Shown here in pieces: positions 18,845 to 27,008 of a stretch of 64,000 nucleotides of DNA (the stretch's first letter is position 1; every line of letters starts with the position of its first letter). The stretch is taken from positions 1,364,001 through 1,428,000 of the forward strand of contig NZ_CP134062.1 of NCBI RefSeq assembly GCF_031583025.1, in the 5' to 3' direction. The position numbers were made by a program, and so were the translations under genes. The notes under the pieces were generated by a model. That model had not been told where the DNA came from and made no database searches. It was given only the letters and a program-made list of their open reading frames with translations. Origin of the DNA: Mycobacterium sp. Z3061. Its GTDB lineage: Bacteria; Actinomycetota; Actinomycetes; Mycobacteriales; Mycobacteriaceae.

Positions 18845-20587
18845 ATGAAACCGGACTTTGACGTCTTGATTATCGGTTCAGGCTTCGGCGGCAGTGTCAG
18901 CGCGCTGCGCCTGACGGAAAAGGGCTACCGGGTCGGGGTGCTCGAAGCCGGCCGTCGGTACGAAGACAAAGACTTCGCCAAAACCTCGTGGGACCTGCGG
19001 AAGTTTCTCTGGGCTCCCAAGCTGGGCTGCTACGGGATCCAGCGCATCCACCCGCTCAAGAACGTCATGATCCTGGCCGGGGCCGGTGTGGGCGGCGGCT
19101 CGCTGAACTACGCGAACACGCTCTACATCCCGCCGGACCCGTTCTTCAACGACCAGCAGTGGAAACACATCACCGACTGGCGCGACGAACTGATGCCGCA
19201 CTACCAGCAGGCGCAGCGCATGCTCGGCGTGGTCTACAACCCGACGTTCACCGATGCCGACCGCATCTTCAAAGAGGTCGCCGACGAGATGGGCTGCGGT
19301 GACACCTGGGTGCCCACTCCGGTCGGGGTGTTCTTCGGTCCCGATGGCACCCAGACGCCGGGGAAGACGGTGCCCGACCCGTACTTCGGCGGCGCGGGAC
19401 CGGCGCGCACCGGCTGCATGGAATGCGGCTGCTGCATGACGGGTTGCCGGCACGGCGCCAAGAACACACTGCTCAAGAACTACCTGGCCCTGGCGGAATC
19501 CGCTGGCGCACAGGTCATTCCAATGACCACGGTCAAGGGGTTCGAGCAGCGGGGCGACGGGTTGTGGGAGGTCAAGACGGTCCGTACCGGCAGTTGGGTG
19601 CGCCGCGACCGCCGCACTTACACGGCCTCACACCTGATCCTGGCCGCCGGCACCTGGGGGACCCAGCACCTGCTGTTCAACATGCGCGACAAAGGCAAGC
19701 TGCCGCGGTTGTCCGAGCGGCTCGGGGTCTTGACCCGAACCAACTCCGAATCCATCGTCGGCGCGGCGACGTTGAAGGTGGATCCCAAGCTGGACCTGAC
19801 CCACGGGGTGGCGATCACGTCGTCGATCCACCCGACCAGCGACACCCACGTCGAGCCGGTCCGCTACGGCAAGGGATCCAACGCGATGGGCCTGCTGCAG
19901 ACGCTGATGACCGACGGCTCCGGACCACAGGGCACCGATGTCCCGCGCTGGCGCCAGCTGCTGGACCAGGCCCGTGCGAATCCGCGGCTGATGCTGCGGA
20001 TGCTCTACCCCAGGCAGTGGAGCGAGCGGACCACGATCGCGCTGGTGATGCAGCATCTGGACAACTCGATCACCACGTTCACCAAGCGTGGGAAGCTCGG
20101 CGTTCGCTGGTTCTCCAGCAAGCAGGGCCACGGCGAGCCGAACCCGAGCTGGATCCCGGTGGGCAACGAGGTGACGCGGCGCATCGCGGAGAAGATCGAC
20201 GGCGTGGCCGGCGGCACCTGGGGTGAGCTGTTCAACATCCCGCTGACCGCCCACTTCCTGGGCGGCGCGGCGATCGGCGACAGCCCGTCCAACGGGGTCA
20301 TCGACCCCTACCACCGCGTCTACGGCTACCCGTCGCTGTTCGTCGTCGATGGCGCGGCCATCTCGGCCAACCTGGGCGTGAACCCGTCGCTGTCCATCGC
20401 GGCCCAGGCCGAGCGGGCGGCGTCGCTCTGGCCCAACAAGGGCCAGAACGACCAGCGGCCGCTGCAGGGAGACGCATACCGGAGGCTGGACCCGATCGAA
20501 CCGGAGCACCCGGTGGTGCCCGCCGACGCGCCGGGAGCGCTGCGGTGGCTGCCCATCGACCCGGTCAGCAAGACCAAGACCGGCTGA
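18845..20587 (+). CDS. choD: Cholesterol oxidase-like GMC flavoprotein ChoD
   Basis: A 580-residue GMC oxidoreductase highly similar to M. tuberculosis ChoD (578 residues). The FAD-binding GSGFGGSVSALRL lies at residues 12-24, GAGVGGGSLNYANTL at about 79, and the C-terminal GMC region with NLGVNPSLSIAAQAER. A Cys-rich stretch (TGCMECGCCMTGCRHGAKN) at about 199 is conserved in this family. The annotated reaction is oxidation of 3-beta-hydroxysterols, although in mycobacteria the physiological sterol role is disputed because KstD/3-beta-HSD do most of this work. The start is fixed by a leaderless-type promoter and the conserved MKPDFDVLIIGSG. Confidence 0.93.
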   Translation: MKPDFDVLIIGSGFGGSVSALRLTEKGYRVGVLEAGRRYEDKDFAKTSWDLRKFLWAPKLGCYGIQRIHPLKNVMILAGAGVGGGSLNYANTLYIPPDPFFNDQQWKHITDWRDELMPHYQQAQRMLGVVYNPTFTDADRIFKEVADEMGCGDTWVPTPVGVFFGPDGTQTPGKTVPDPYFGGAGPARTGCMECGCCMTGCRHGAKNTLLKNYLALAESAGAQVIPMTTVKGFEQRGDGLWEVKTVRTGSWVRRDRRTYTASHLILAAGTWGTQHLLFNMRDKGKLPRLSERLGVLTRTNSESIVGAATLKVDPKLDLTHGVAITSSIHPTSDTHVEPVRYGKGSNAMGLLQTLMTDGSGPQGTDVPRWRQLLDQARANPRLMLRMLYPRQWSERTTIALVMQHLDNSITTFTKRGKLGVRWFSSKQGHGEPNPSWIPVGNEVTRRIAEKIDGVAGGTWGELFNIPLTAHFLGGAAIGDSPSNGVIDPYHRVYGYPSLFVVDGAAISANLGVNPSLSIAAQAERAASLWPNKGQNDQRPLQGDAYRRLDPIEPEHPVVPADAPGALRWLPIDPVSKTKTG

Positions 20588-20599
20588 CCAGGTCGCCCG

Positions 20600-21487
20600 T
20601 CAGCTCACCAGAGCCAGCGGCGCCCCGCTGATCACCCGGCTGCGCTGCCCGTGCACATCGACGGGCACGTCGCCCATCAGCGTGATCCGGTTCATCAGCC
20701 GGTACTGGTCGTCGTAGTCGTCGACGGCGCGGTGCTGGGTGGCCCGGTTGTCCCAGATAGCGACGTCGCCCGGCTGCCAGTTCCAGCGAATGGTGTTCTC
20801 CGGCGCGGTGATCCGGTTCTGCAGCAACTCAAACAGAGCGCTGGATTCGCGGCTGTCCAAGTCGACGAAGCTGCGCACGAAGTCGCCGGCCACCAGGGTG
20901 CGTTCCCCGGTCTCGGGGTGTACCCGCACCACGGGGTGCTCGGTCCGGAAGTCGGGCATCTCGAATGCCTGCCGGAACGCGCGTTGCAGATCCGTCATCG
21001 GCTGCTGCTGGACATAGTCGTAGCGGTTGGTGTGCACCGCCCACAGGTTGTCGGCCAGGTGCTTCAACGGGTCCGGGAGGTCGGCGTACGCCGTCGCGGT
21101 GTTGGCCCACAGTGTCGAACCGCCGTAGCTGGGCAGGGTGACCGCCCGCAGGATCGACGCGGCCGGGTAGTTGGCGGCGAACGTGACGTCGGTGTGCCAG
21201 CGGTTGGCCTTGCCGAGCTCGGAGTTGATCGGGGTGATGACCGGGGCGTCCGGGGCCAGCGCGGTGGCCGCCGGGTGACCGATCGGGGTGCCGAGCAGCG
21301 CGGCGAAGGCGAGTTGCTCACGGTCATCGAGGTGGTGCTGGTTGCGGAAGAAGATCACCTTGTGAGTCAGCAGCGCCGCGCGGATCTCTTCCACCGCATC
21401 GGGGGAGAGGTCGCCACTGAGGCGGAGGCCATCGACCTCCGCGCCGATGCGGCTGCCCAACTTGTGTACTGCTACCAGGTTTGTCAT
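20600..21487 (-). CDS. Fe(II)/2-oxoglutarate dioxygenase, TauD family (Rv3406 orthologue)
   Basis: A 295-residue TauD/TfdA dioxygenase, the same length as Rv3406, which as known is a 2-oxoglutarate-dependent alkyl sulfatase and can oxidise some DprE1 inhibitors. Ligands: His and Asp in NRWHTDVTF, distal His in [13 protein letters not shown]; 2-oxoglutarate Arg in the same segment. It is the downstream copy of a tandem pair with the gene at 21551 and is the closer match to Rv3406. It has its own ribosome site (GAAGGAAC) and two upstream copies of the palindromic operator, so it can be regulated separately from the upstream copy. Confidence 0.92.
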   Translation of the reverse strand: MTNLVAVHKLGSRIGAEVDGLRLSGDLSPDAVEEIRAALLTHKVIFFRNQHHLDDREQLAFAALLGTPIGHPAATALAPDAPVITPINSELGKANRWHTDVTFAANYPAASILRAVTLPSYGGSTLWANTATAYADLPDPLKHLADNLWAVHTNRYDYVQQQPMTDLQRAFRQAFEMPDFRTEHPVVRVHPETGERTLVAGDFVRSFVDLDSRESSALFELLQNRITAPENTIRWNWQPGDVAIWDNRATQHRAVDDYDDQYRLMNRITLMGDVPVDVHGQRSRVISGAPLALVS

Positions 21488-21510
21488 CGCTGTTCCTTCT
21501 GCGAGAGGGT

Positions 21511-21526
21511 GTAGTCAACTGACTAC
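21511..21526. promoter_or_regulatory. TetR-type operator, copy 1
   Basis: GTAGTCA-AC-TGACTAC, a perfect 7-bp inverted repeat, 24 bases upstream of the start codon of the dioxygenase at 20600. Confidence 0.75.
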
Positions 21527-21538
21527 ATAACAGCGAGT

Positions 21539-21554
21539 GTAGTCAACTGACTAC
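21539..21554. promoter_or_regulatory. TetR-type operator, copy 2
   Basis: A second identical GTAGTCA-AC-TGACTAC, 28 bases from copy 1 in centre-to-centre distance. It covers the stop codon of the upstream dioxygenase (21551-21553). Confidence 0.75.
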
Positions 21555-22447
21555 GCCACGGCAAGGGGGGTGCCACTGATCACCCGACTGCGCTCGCCGC
21601 GGGCGTTGACCGGCACGTCGCCGAGCAGTGTGACGCGGTGCATGAGCCGGTGCTGGTTGTCGTAGTCGTCGACCGCGCGGTGCTGGGTGGCGCGGTTGTC
21701 CCAGATGGCCACGTCACCGGACTCCCAGCTCCAGCGAATGGTGTTCTCCGGCTGTGTGATTCGACGCTGCAGCAGCTCGAAGAGGACGTCGGAGTCTTGC
21801 GGGTCCAGTCCGACGAAGCTGCGCACGAAGTTACCGAGCAGCAGCGTGCGTTCGCCGGTTTCCGGGTGCACCCGCAGCACCGGGTGCTCGGTGCGGAAGT
21901 CGGGTTGCTGGAATCCGGTCACCATGGCCCGCTGTGCCTCCGTCAACGATTTCAGGTCGGACTCGCTGATCGCGTAGTCGAACTTGTTGGTGTGCAGTCC
22001 CCACAGGTTCTCGACGAGGTGCTGCAGCGGTTCGGGCAGTGCGGCATAGGCCGCGGCGGTATTGGCCCACAGGGTCGTCCCGCCGTAGCTCGGCAGGGTG
22101 ACCGCGCGCAGGATCGAGGCCGCCGGCGGGTTGGCGGCGAAAGTCATGTCGGTGTGCCAGGACGTCGCCTTGCCCCACTCGGAGTTGATCGGGGTGATGA
22201 TGTGGCCCTTCGCCCCGAACGCGGCCGCGGCCGGGTGGCCGACCGGGATGCCCAACAGCTCGGCGAACGCGAGTTGCCCGTCATCGTCCAGGTGGTGCTG
22301 GCCGCGGAAGAAGATCACTTTGTGCGTGAGCAACGCCTGGTGAATCTCGTCGACGGTGTCCTGGTCCAGGTCGCCGCCCAGCTGCACCCCGTCGAGGCGG
22401 GCGCCGATCCGGCTGCTCAGCTTGGTGACGGTAACCGCGTGTGTCAT
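21551..22447 (-). CDS. Fe(II)/2-oxoglutarate dioxygenase, TauD family (Rv3406 paralogue)
   Basis: A 298-residue paralogue of the downstream gene, with the same ligand set ([21 protein letters not shown]). It diverges mainly in the lid region ([19 protein letters not shown]), where three residues are added, and around the substrate pocket (PPAASILRA in place of YPAAS). That suggests altered alkyl-sulfate or other substrate range after duplication. ATG 22447 has AAAGGA 7 bases upstream. It is the first gene after the divergent TetR regulator, whose operator lies at 22475-22490. Confidence 0.9.
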   Translation of the reverse strand: MTHAVTVTKLSSRIGARLDGVQLGGDLDQDTVDEIHQALLTHKVIFFRGQHHLDDDGQLAFAELLGIPVGHPAAAAFGAKGHIITPINSEWGKATSWHTDMTFAANPPAASILRAVTLPSYGGTTLWANTAAAYAALPEPLQHLVENLWGLHTNKFDYAISESDLKSLTEAQRAMVTGFQQPDFRTEHPVLRVHPETGERTLLLGNFVRSFVGLDPQDSDVLFELLQRRITQPENTIRWSWESGDVAIWDNRATQHRAVDDYDNQHRLMHRVTLLGDVPVNARGERSRVISGTPLAVA

Positions 22448-22474
22448 CTCGTGTTCCTTTTCCGGACGATCTGT

Positions 22475-22490
22475 GTAGTCAGTTGACTAC
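22475..22490. promoter_or_regulatory. TetR-type operator, copy 3
   Basis: GTAGTCA-GT-TGACTAC, the same palindrome with the central dinucleotide complemented. It covers the expected transcript start of the dioxygenase at 21551. Confidence 0.75.
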
Positions 22491-22491
22491 C

Positions 22492-22501
22492 ACGTTAACG
22501 T
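22492..22501. promoter_or_regulatory. Overlapping divergent -10 elements (tetR / dioxygenase)
   Basis: ACGTTAACGT is a perfect palindrome. Read right, TAACGT (22496-22501) is followed by six bases and the tetR GTG. Read left, TAACGT (22497-22492) points at the dioxygenase. The two share TA at 22496-22497. Confidence 0.6.
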
Positions 22502-22515
22502 AGACACGTGACTAC
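22500..22515. promoter_or_regulatory. Imperfect TetR-type operator, copy 4
   Basis: GTAGACACGTGACTAC matches the other operator copies at 13 of 16 positions, keeping the outer GTAG and CTAC. It covers the GTG start of tetR, as expected for autorepression. Confidence 0.5.
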
Positions 22516-23077
22516 ACGTGCGGCAAGCGTTTCGCGCGGCGCGATTCCCACCGGCCGGGAAGAGGTGGCGGCCGCGGTGCTGCAGGCGGCTGCTGAGCTG
22601 TTCGCCGAGCGAGGACCCGCCGCGACCTCCATCCGCGACATCGCCGCAAGGTCAAAGGTGAACCACGGCTTGGTGTTTCGTCACTTCGGCACGAAGGAGA
22701 AATTGGTCGGCGCGGTCCTCGACCACCTGAGCACGGCCACCACCACGGCGCGGCAGCACGGGGCCTCGGACGCAGAAGTCGAGCAAGCCATGGAGCGGCA
22801 TCTGCGGGTGATAGCCCGCACCCTGCTGGACGGCTACCCGGTCGGACAGCTGCAGACGCATTTCCCCGGCATGTCGCAGCTGCTGGAGGCGGCGCGACCG
22901 CATTTCCCCGACGATCGCAGCGCGCGACTGGCGGTGGCCAACGCCGCTGCCCTGCAATTCGGCTGGCGGCTGTTCGAGCCGTTCCTGCGGGCTTCGACCG
23001 GACTGGATGACTTGTCCGACGATGAGTTGCGGCAGTCCGTGATGGCCGAGTTGGCCCGCATGGTCCAACCGCACTGA
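22508..23077 (+). CDS. TetR-family repressor of the dioxygenases (Rv3405c homologue)
   Basis: A 189-residue TetR regulator. The N-terminal HTH is clear (EEVAAAVLQAAAELFAERGP, TSIRDIAARSKVNHGLVFRHFGTKEKLVGAVL); the C-terminal ligand domain is helical. GTG 22508 is six bases after the -10 TAACGT, which fits a leaderless transcript. It is divergent from the dioxygenase pair, as Rv3405c is from Rv3406. Copies of one palindrome overlap its own start and lie before each dioxygenase, so repression of all three genes is the simplest model. Confidence 0.9.
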   Translation: MTTRAASVSRGAIPTGREEVAAAVLQAAAELFAERGPAATSIRDIAARSKVNHGLVFRHFGTKEKLVGAVLDHLSTATTTARQHGASDAEVEQAMERHLRVIARTLLDGYPVGQLQTHFPGMSQLLEAARPHFPDDRSARLAVANAAALQFGWRLFEPFLRASTGLDDLSDDELRQSVMAELARMVQPH

Positions 23078-23163
23078 CTCCCGAGAGCCGCGCTGCCTGC
23101 GGCGCAGGAATTCCGCAAGGTTTTCCCATGGATCGGGCCAGTGGGCCGGCCGATCCTTTGCAC

Positions 23164-23799
23164 ATGAAGACGAAGGCAGCAAGGCAGTTGAGTTTCGCCG
23201 GGGCGCTGGTCGCGCTGGCCACCGCGGGACTGATCACGTTTCCCGCTGCGGCACAGGCTAATCCGGGCGGCGGTGCCGGCCGGATGTATGGCGACCCCGC
23301 GGCGGCAGCACCGTTCTGGCGCCGGCAGGCCGACAACAGGGCCTGCGCACTGGTCGCGGTGGCCGATGTGGTCGGTGAGATCACCGGCAACGAACCCACC
23401 GAGGGCGAGGTCAAGGCGGTGGCTTCCAACACCCCGAACTCGGCTGGGACCGGACCGATCTTCAACGGCAACGGCACCGACCCTTGGGACGTAGCGGTTC
23501 TGCTGGGGCACTACGGTATTGCGACCAACAGGGGCCAGTTCACCATCGGGACGCTGGCACCGGAGTTGGGCGCGGGGCACAAAGTGCTCGCCGCGGTCAA
23601 CGGCGAGACGCTATGGAATCAGCCTGGTGACCATGCCCACGAGGACCACTTCGTCGTCGTCACCGGCATCGATACCGCCGCAAATGTGGTGCACCTCAAC
23701 GACCCCGGCGTCGACTACGGCCGCGACGAGGTGGTTCCCTTCGCGGTCTTCGAAGCATCGTGGGCCACCGGCGCCCACTTCGCCGTCATAGCCAAGTGA
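23164..23799 (+). CDS. Secreted C39-like cysteine peptidase
   Basis: A 211-residue exported protein. ATG 23164 opens a signal peptide (MKTKAARQLSFAG, hydrophobic core, cleavage near AQA-NP). The mature part has the C39-type triad: Gln and Cys in QADNRACALVAVADVVG (Q-x5-C), His in HEDHFVVVTGID and Asp in VVHLNDPG. Such peptidase_C39-like proteins in mycobacteria are exported and have no known substrate; the export peptidases of bacteriocin transporters share the fold. No transporter or peptide gene adjoins it. Confidence 0.78.
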   Translation: MKTKAARQLSFAGALVALATAGLITFPAAAQANPGGGAGRMYGDPAAAAPFWRRQADNRACALVAVADVVGEITGNEPTEGEVKAVASNTPNSAGTGPIFNGNGTDPWDVAVLLGHYGIATNRGQFTIGTLAPELGAGHKVLAAVNGETLWNQPGDHAHEDHFVVVTGIDTAANVVHLNDPGVDYGRDEVVPFAVFEASWATGAHFAVIAK

Positions 23800-23860
23800 T
23801 CGGGCCGCACTGATCGTCGCGGTGGGCCGTGCCGTACGGTGGGCCCGTGCAGGGGCGGGC

Positions 23861-24559
23861 ATGACAACTCTGATCCTCACCGACAACGTCCACACGCACG
23901 CGCTGGCCGTCGAATTGCAGGGACGGTACGGCGAGAGTGATGTCTACCAGTCACTGATCGGCCAACTGCCGGGCGTGCCGCGCATCGACGTCAAGGGCAG
24001 CGTGGCGGAGATCTGTCAGCGTTATGACCTGGTCTTCTCGCTGCACTGCAAGCAGATCTTTCCGGCGGCGTTGCTCGACGGGGTCAGATGCGTGAACGTC
24101 CACCCGGGGTTGAACCCATACAACCGCGGGTGGTTCCCGCAGGTCTTCTCCATCATCGACGGACAGCAAGCCGGCGTGACGATCCATGAGATGGACGACC
24201 AACTGGACCACGGCCCGATCATTGCGCAGCGGGAATGTCCGATCGCTTCCTGGGACACCTCGGGCAGCGTGTATGCCCGGCTGCTGGCTATCGAGCGGGA
24301 GCTGGTGCTCGAACACTTCGCCGCGATCCGCGAAGGAAGTTATCGGGCGGAGCCGATGGCCAAGGAGGGCAACCTCAACCTCAAGAAGGACTTCGAGCGG
24401 CTGCGGCAATTGGACCTGGACGAACACGGGTCGTTCGGGAAGTTCCTGGATCGCCTCCGGGCGCTGACACACGACGAGTTCCGCAACGCCTGGTTCGTCG
24501 ATTCCTCGGGTCGGAAGGTATTCGTCCGTGTCGTACTCGAGCCCGAAGAGCAGCTCTGA
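23861..24559 (+). CDS. Sugar N-formyltransferase (Rv3404c homologue)
   Basis: A 232-residue formyltransferase. The catalytic triad is visible: Asn and His in CVNVHPGLNPYNRG and Asp in DDQLDHGPIIAQR. It matches Rv3404c, which as I recall was shown to use N10-formyl-tetrahydrofolate to formylate dTDP-4-amino-4,6-dideoxyglucose. ATG 23861 (MTTLILTDNVHTHAL) follows a GGGGCGGG tract. The sugar's 4-amino group would be installed by an aminotransferase such as the DegT protein at 27996, which supports a shared pathway for an N-formylated amino sugar. It lies upstream of the iron box at 24574, so it may not be under the same control. Confidence 0.88.
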   Translation: MTTLILTDNVHTHALAVELQGRYGESDVYQSLIGQLPGVPRIDVKGSVAEICQRYDLVFSLHCKQIFPAALLDGVRCVNVHPGLNPYNRGWFPQVFSIIDGQQAGVTIHEMDDQLDHGPIIAQRECPIASWDTSGSVYARLLAIERELVLEHFAAIREGSYRAEPMAKEGNLNLKKDFERLRQLDLDEHGSFGKFLDRLRALTHDEFRNAWFVDSSGRKVFVRVVLEPEEQL

Positions 24560-24573
24560 CCAGGCCGCCCTAA

Positions 24574-24592
24574 TTATGTTAGGCTGCCCTAA
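24574..24592. promoter_or_regulatory. IdeR iron box upstream of the FAD protein
   Basis: TTATGTTAGGCTGCCCTAA matches the IdeR consensus TTAGGTTAGGCTAACCTAA at 16 of 19 positions. It lies 45 bases before the ATG at 24637. Confidence 0.75.
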
Positions 24593-24636
24593 CTCGATGG
24601 CTTGCGGGACGTCCCGCTGATCTGGAGGCGGGGGTC

Positions 24637-26232
24637 ATGCTGCGCGACAGCGCTGTGCTTCCCGTACCCGCGTTCGACATCGCGTTCATCGGAAGCGGTA
24701 TCGCGTGCTCGATGACCTTGCTGGAGATGGCCGAGGTCCTCGTGCGTCGCCCGGCGCCCGCCAAACTCCGCATCGCGGTGGTGGAACGTGACGAGCAGTT
24801 CTGGTGCGGGATCGCCTACGGACGGCGGTCAAGTATCCGCTCGCTCGCCATTCAGAAGCTCGACGAGTTCGCCGACGAACCCGAAAAGGGTGCCTACTGC
24901 GGCTGGCTGGAGCGGTACAAGGACGCCTGGTTGACATTCCTGCGGCAGGAGGGGGGCGAGGCCGCGGCCCGCTGGCTCGACGACAACCGCGACGCGCTGA
25001 GCCAGAACCGGTGGGGCGGGGTCTACCTACCGCGATTCCTGTTCGGCAGGTTCATCTCTGAGCAGATCGCCGCCACCATCGCTGATCTCTGCGGCCGCGG
25101 ACTGGCCGAGATAGCGACCATCCACGCCGAAGCCGTCAGCGCGGATGCGGTGGACGGGCACTTCGTCGTCGGCTTGGTCCCGTCGGCCGGCGACGGTCCC
25201 ACGGAGATCCACGCACAACGGGTGGTCGCGGCTATCGGCAGCCCGCCGGCCAAGGCGATCGTCGATGGCGATCGCGAGCCGGCATTCACCTACATCAACG
25301 ACCTTTACAGCCCCGACGGTGAGAGCAACGTGCAGCGGTTACGCCGGGCGCTGGACGGTGTCCCGGTGCGGGAACAGCGCAACGTCCTGGTCGTGGGATC
25401 CAACGCCACCTCACTTGAAGTGCTTTACCTGATGCACCATGAGCCGGCCATCCGCGAACGAATCGGCTCCATCACCGTCATCTCGCGCTCCGGGATGTTG
25501 CCCCACATGATCTGCGACGAGCCGCTCGAGTTCGAATTCCCGCGACTCGGCGAGTTGGTGGCGGCGCAGACGGTCAGTGCCGCCGAGTTGATGGACGCCA
25601 TCCGCGCGGACCTGCGAACCGCCGCGGAACGGTCTTTGAACCTGGCCGATCTGTACCACGACGTGGGCGCGCTGATCGGTGCGGCGTTTCGCAAGATGGG
25701 CCCAGAAGAGCTGGAAGAGTTCTTCTGCGTCCACGGCATGGACTACACGAAGCTGGTCCGTCGTGCTGGACGCGACTGCCGACAGGCGGCAGCGGAGTCG
25801 GCCGCCGAAGGCACCTTGACCATGGTTGCCGGAGAGGTGCTGGGTGTGGAGCCGTGCGCCTCCGGCGGGCCCTTCGCCCGGGTGCGCTACCGGGCGCGAG
25901 GCATCGAGCAGACGCACCCCGAACAGTTTGCGGCAGTGGTGAATTGCGGCGGTTTCGAAGAGCTGGACACCTGTTCGGCACCATTTCTGGCCAGCAGCCT
26001 GCGCAACGGTCTGTGCCGGCCCAACCGCACCAACCGGGGTGTCCTGGTGAACGACGAATTCGAGGCCAGCCCGGGATTTTTCGTCATTGGTCCGCTGAAC
26101 GGTGGCAATTTCAATCTTCGCATCCGCTTCTGGCATGTCGAGAGTGCCCCTCGCATCCGCTCCCTGGCGAAATCGCTGGCTGCCGTGCTGGTTTCGTCGG
26201 TGCAGCCGAGCCTGGTCGAGAGAGCCGGATGA
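24637..26232 (+). CDS. FAD/NAD(P)-binding protein (Rv3403c homologue)
   Basis: A 531-residue flavoprotein. A dinucleotide fold is present at the N-terminus (FDIAFIGSGIACSMTLLEMA), followed by GIAYGRRSSIRSLAIQKLDEFAD, which resembles the NAD_binding_9 motif (GxAYxT...LLNVPA), and a second Rossmann segment (RNVLVVGSNATSLEVLYLM). Related proteins are oxidoreductases or N-hydroxylases of unknown substrate. It matches Rv3403c in length and position. ATG 24637 has GGAGGCGGGGG upstream, and the gene follows an IdeR box. Its stop overlaps the methyltransferase start (ATGA), so the two are translated as a unit. Confidence 0.82.
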   Translation: MLRDSAVLPVPAFDIAFIGSGIACSMTLLEMAEVLVRRPAPAKLRIAVVERDEQFWCGIAYGRRSSIRSLAIQKLDEFADEPEKGAYCGWLERYKDAWLTFLRQEGGEAAARWLDDNRDALSQNRWGGVYLPRFLFGRFISEQIAATIADLCGRGLAEIATIHAEAVSADAVDGHFVVGLVPSAGDGPTEIHAQRVVAAIGSPPAKAIVDGDREPAFTYINDLYSPDGESNVQRLRRALDGVPVREQRNVLVVGSNATSLEVLYLMHHEPAIRERIGSITVISRSGMLPHMICDEPLEFEFPRLGELVAAQTVSAAELMDAIRADLRTAAERSLNLADLYHDVGALIGAAFRKMGPEELEEFFCVHGMDYTKLVRRAGRDCRQAAAESAAEGTLTMVAGEVLGVEPCASGGPFARVRYRARGIEQTHPEQFAAVVNCGGFEELDTCSAPFLASSLRNGLCRPNRTNRGVLVNDEFEASPGFFVIGPLNGGNFNLRIRFWHVESAPRIRSLAKSLAAVLVSSVQPSLVERAG

Positions 26233-27008
26233 ACGTCCGAGGCGCCGAGCGGCTCATCCGGAGCGTGATATTCCGGGGTCCGGGTCGATGCAATCTCTGC
26301 GGCAAGAAGGTCCGCTTCAAAAGCATCAGCCGCACCTTGGGCCGGACCCTGGCTGAGCGTGAATTCCCCTACTCGTTGGACGAATTCGAGACGTTGAACC
26401 ATCGCCGGTACCTGTGCCCGGTGTGCGGGTCCACCGACCGAGACCGGCTCTACCAGCTCTATGTCGAGCGGTTCCTGCCGCCCGGCGGGTTGCGCCGGGT
26501 GGTTGAGTTCGCCCCTGCGGCAGCACTGTCTGCATATCTGCGCGGCCGGGACGACTTCCAGTACCGATCCGCCGACCTGATGATGCCCGGTGTCGATGAC
26601 GTGGTGGACATCACCGATATGCCTCTTTACCAGGATGATTCGCTCGACTTCTTCATCTGCTCACACGTACTCGAGCACGTCACCGATGACGGACTGGCGC
26701 TGGATGAGCTGTACCGGATCCTGGTACCCGGCGGGCGCGGCATCATCATGACACCGGTGACGCCGCAGGGCAGTTTCGACGAGGACCCCGCGGTGGCCGA
26801 CGAACGTGAGCGATGGCGCCGGTTCGCCCAGGGCGACCACGTGCGGCTCTACGACCGCGTCACCCTCTGCTCGCGGATTCGCCGGCACGGTTTCGGCATC
26901 GATGTGCTCGACTCGCGCGACTTCGGCCGAGACACGTTCTCCCGGCACGCTATCGGCTTTGGTTCGGCTCTCTACGTGGTGCGGAAGCCGTTGTCAGTCG
27001 GCGCTTGA
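26229..27008 (+). CDS. Class I SAM-dependent methyltransferase with N-terminal zinc ribbon
   Basis: A 259-residue protein. Residues about 18-75 carry two CxxC pairs (CNLCGKK, CPVCGS) that can bind zinc. The methyltransferase domain follows: motif I reads VVEFAPAAALSAYL and not the usual glycine-rich loop, an EFAP form seen in one branch of the superfamily; motif II/III are VDDVVDITDMPLYQDDSLDFFICSHVLEHV and ELYRILVPGGRGIIMTPV (cited as landmarks). The first 4 bases overlap the FAD gene. Its last 59 bases overlap the convergent glycosyltransferase. It is not present at this place in M. tuberculosis and probably methylates the sugar or lipid made by this cluster. Confidence 0.82.
   Translation: MNVRGAERLIRSVIFRGPGRCNLCGKKVRFKSISRTLGRTLAEREFPYSLDEFETLNHRRYLCPVCGSTDRDRLYQLYVERFLPPGGLRRVVEFAPAAALSAYLRGRDDFQYRSADLMMPGVDDVVDITDMPLYQDDSLDFFICSHVLEHVTDDGLALDELYRILVPGGRGIIMTPVTPQGSFDEDPAVADERERWRRFAQGDHVRLYDRVTLCSRIRRHGFGIDVLDSRDFGRDTFSRHAIGFGSALYVVRKPLSVGA

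Noticed and set aside
25854..26228. Upstream extension of the methyltransferase frame
   Set aside because: It overlaps the FAD gene in another frame and is Arg-rich; ATG 26229 with an ATGA overlap is the natural start.
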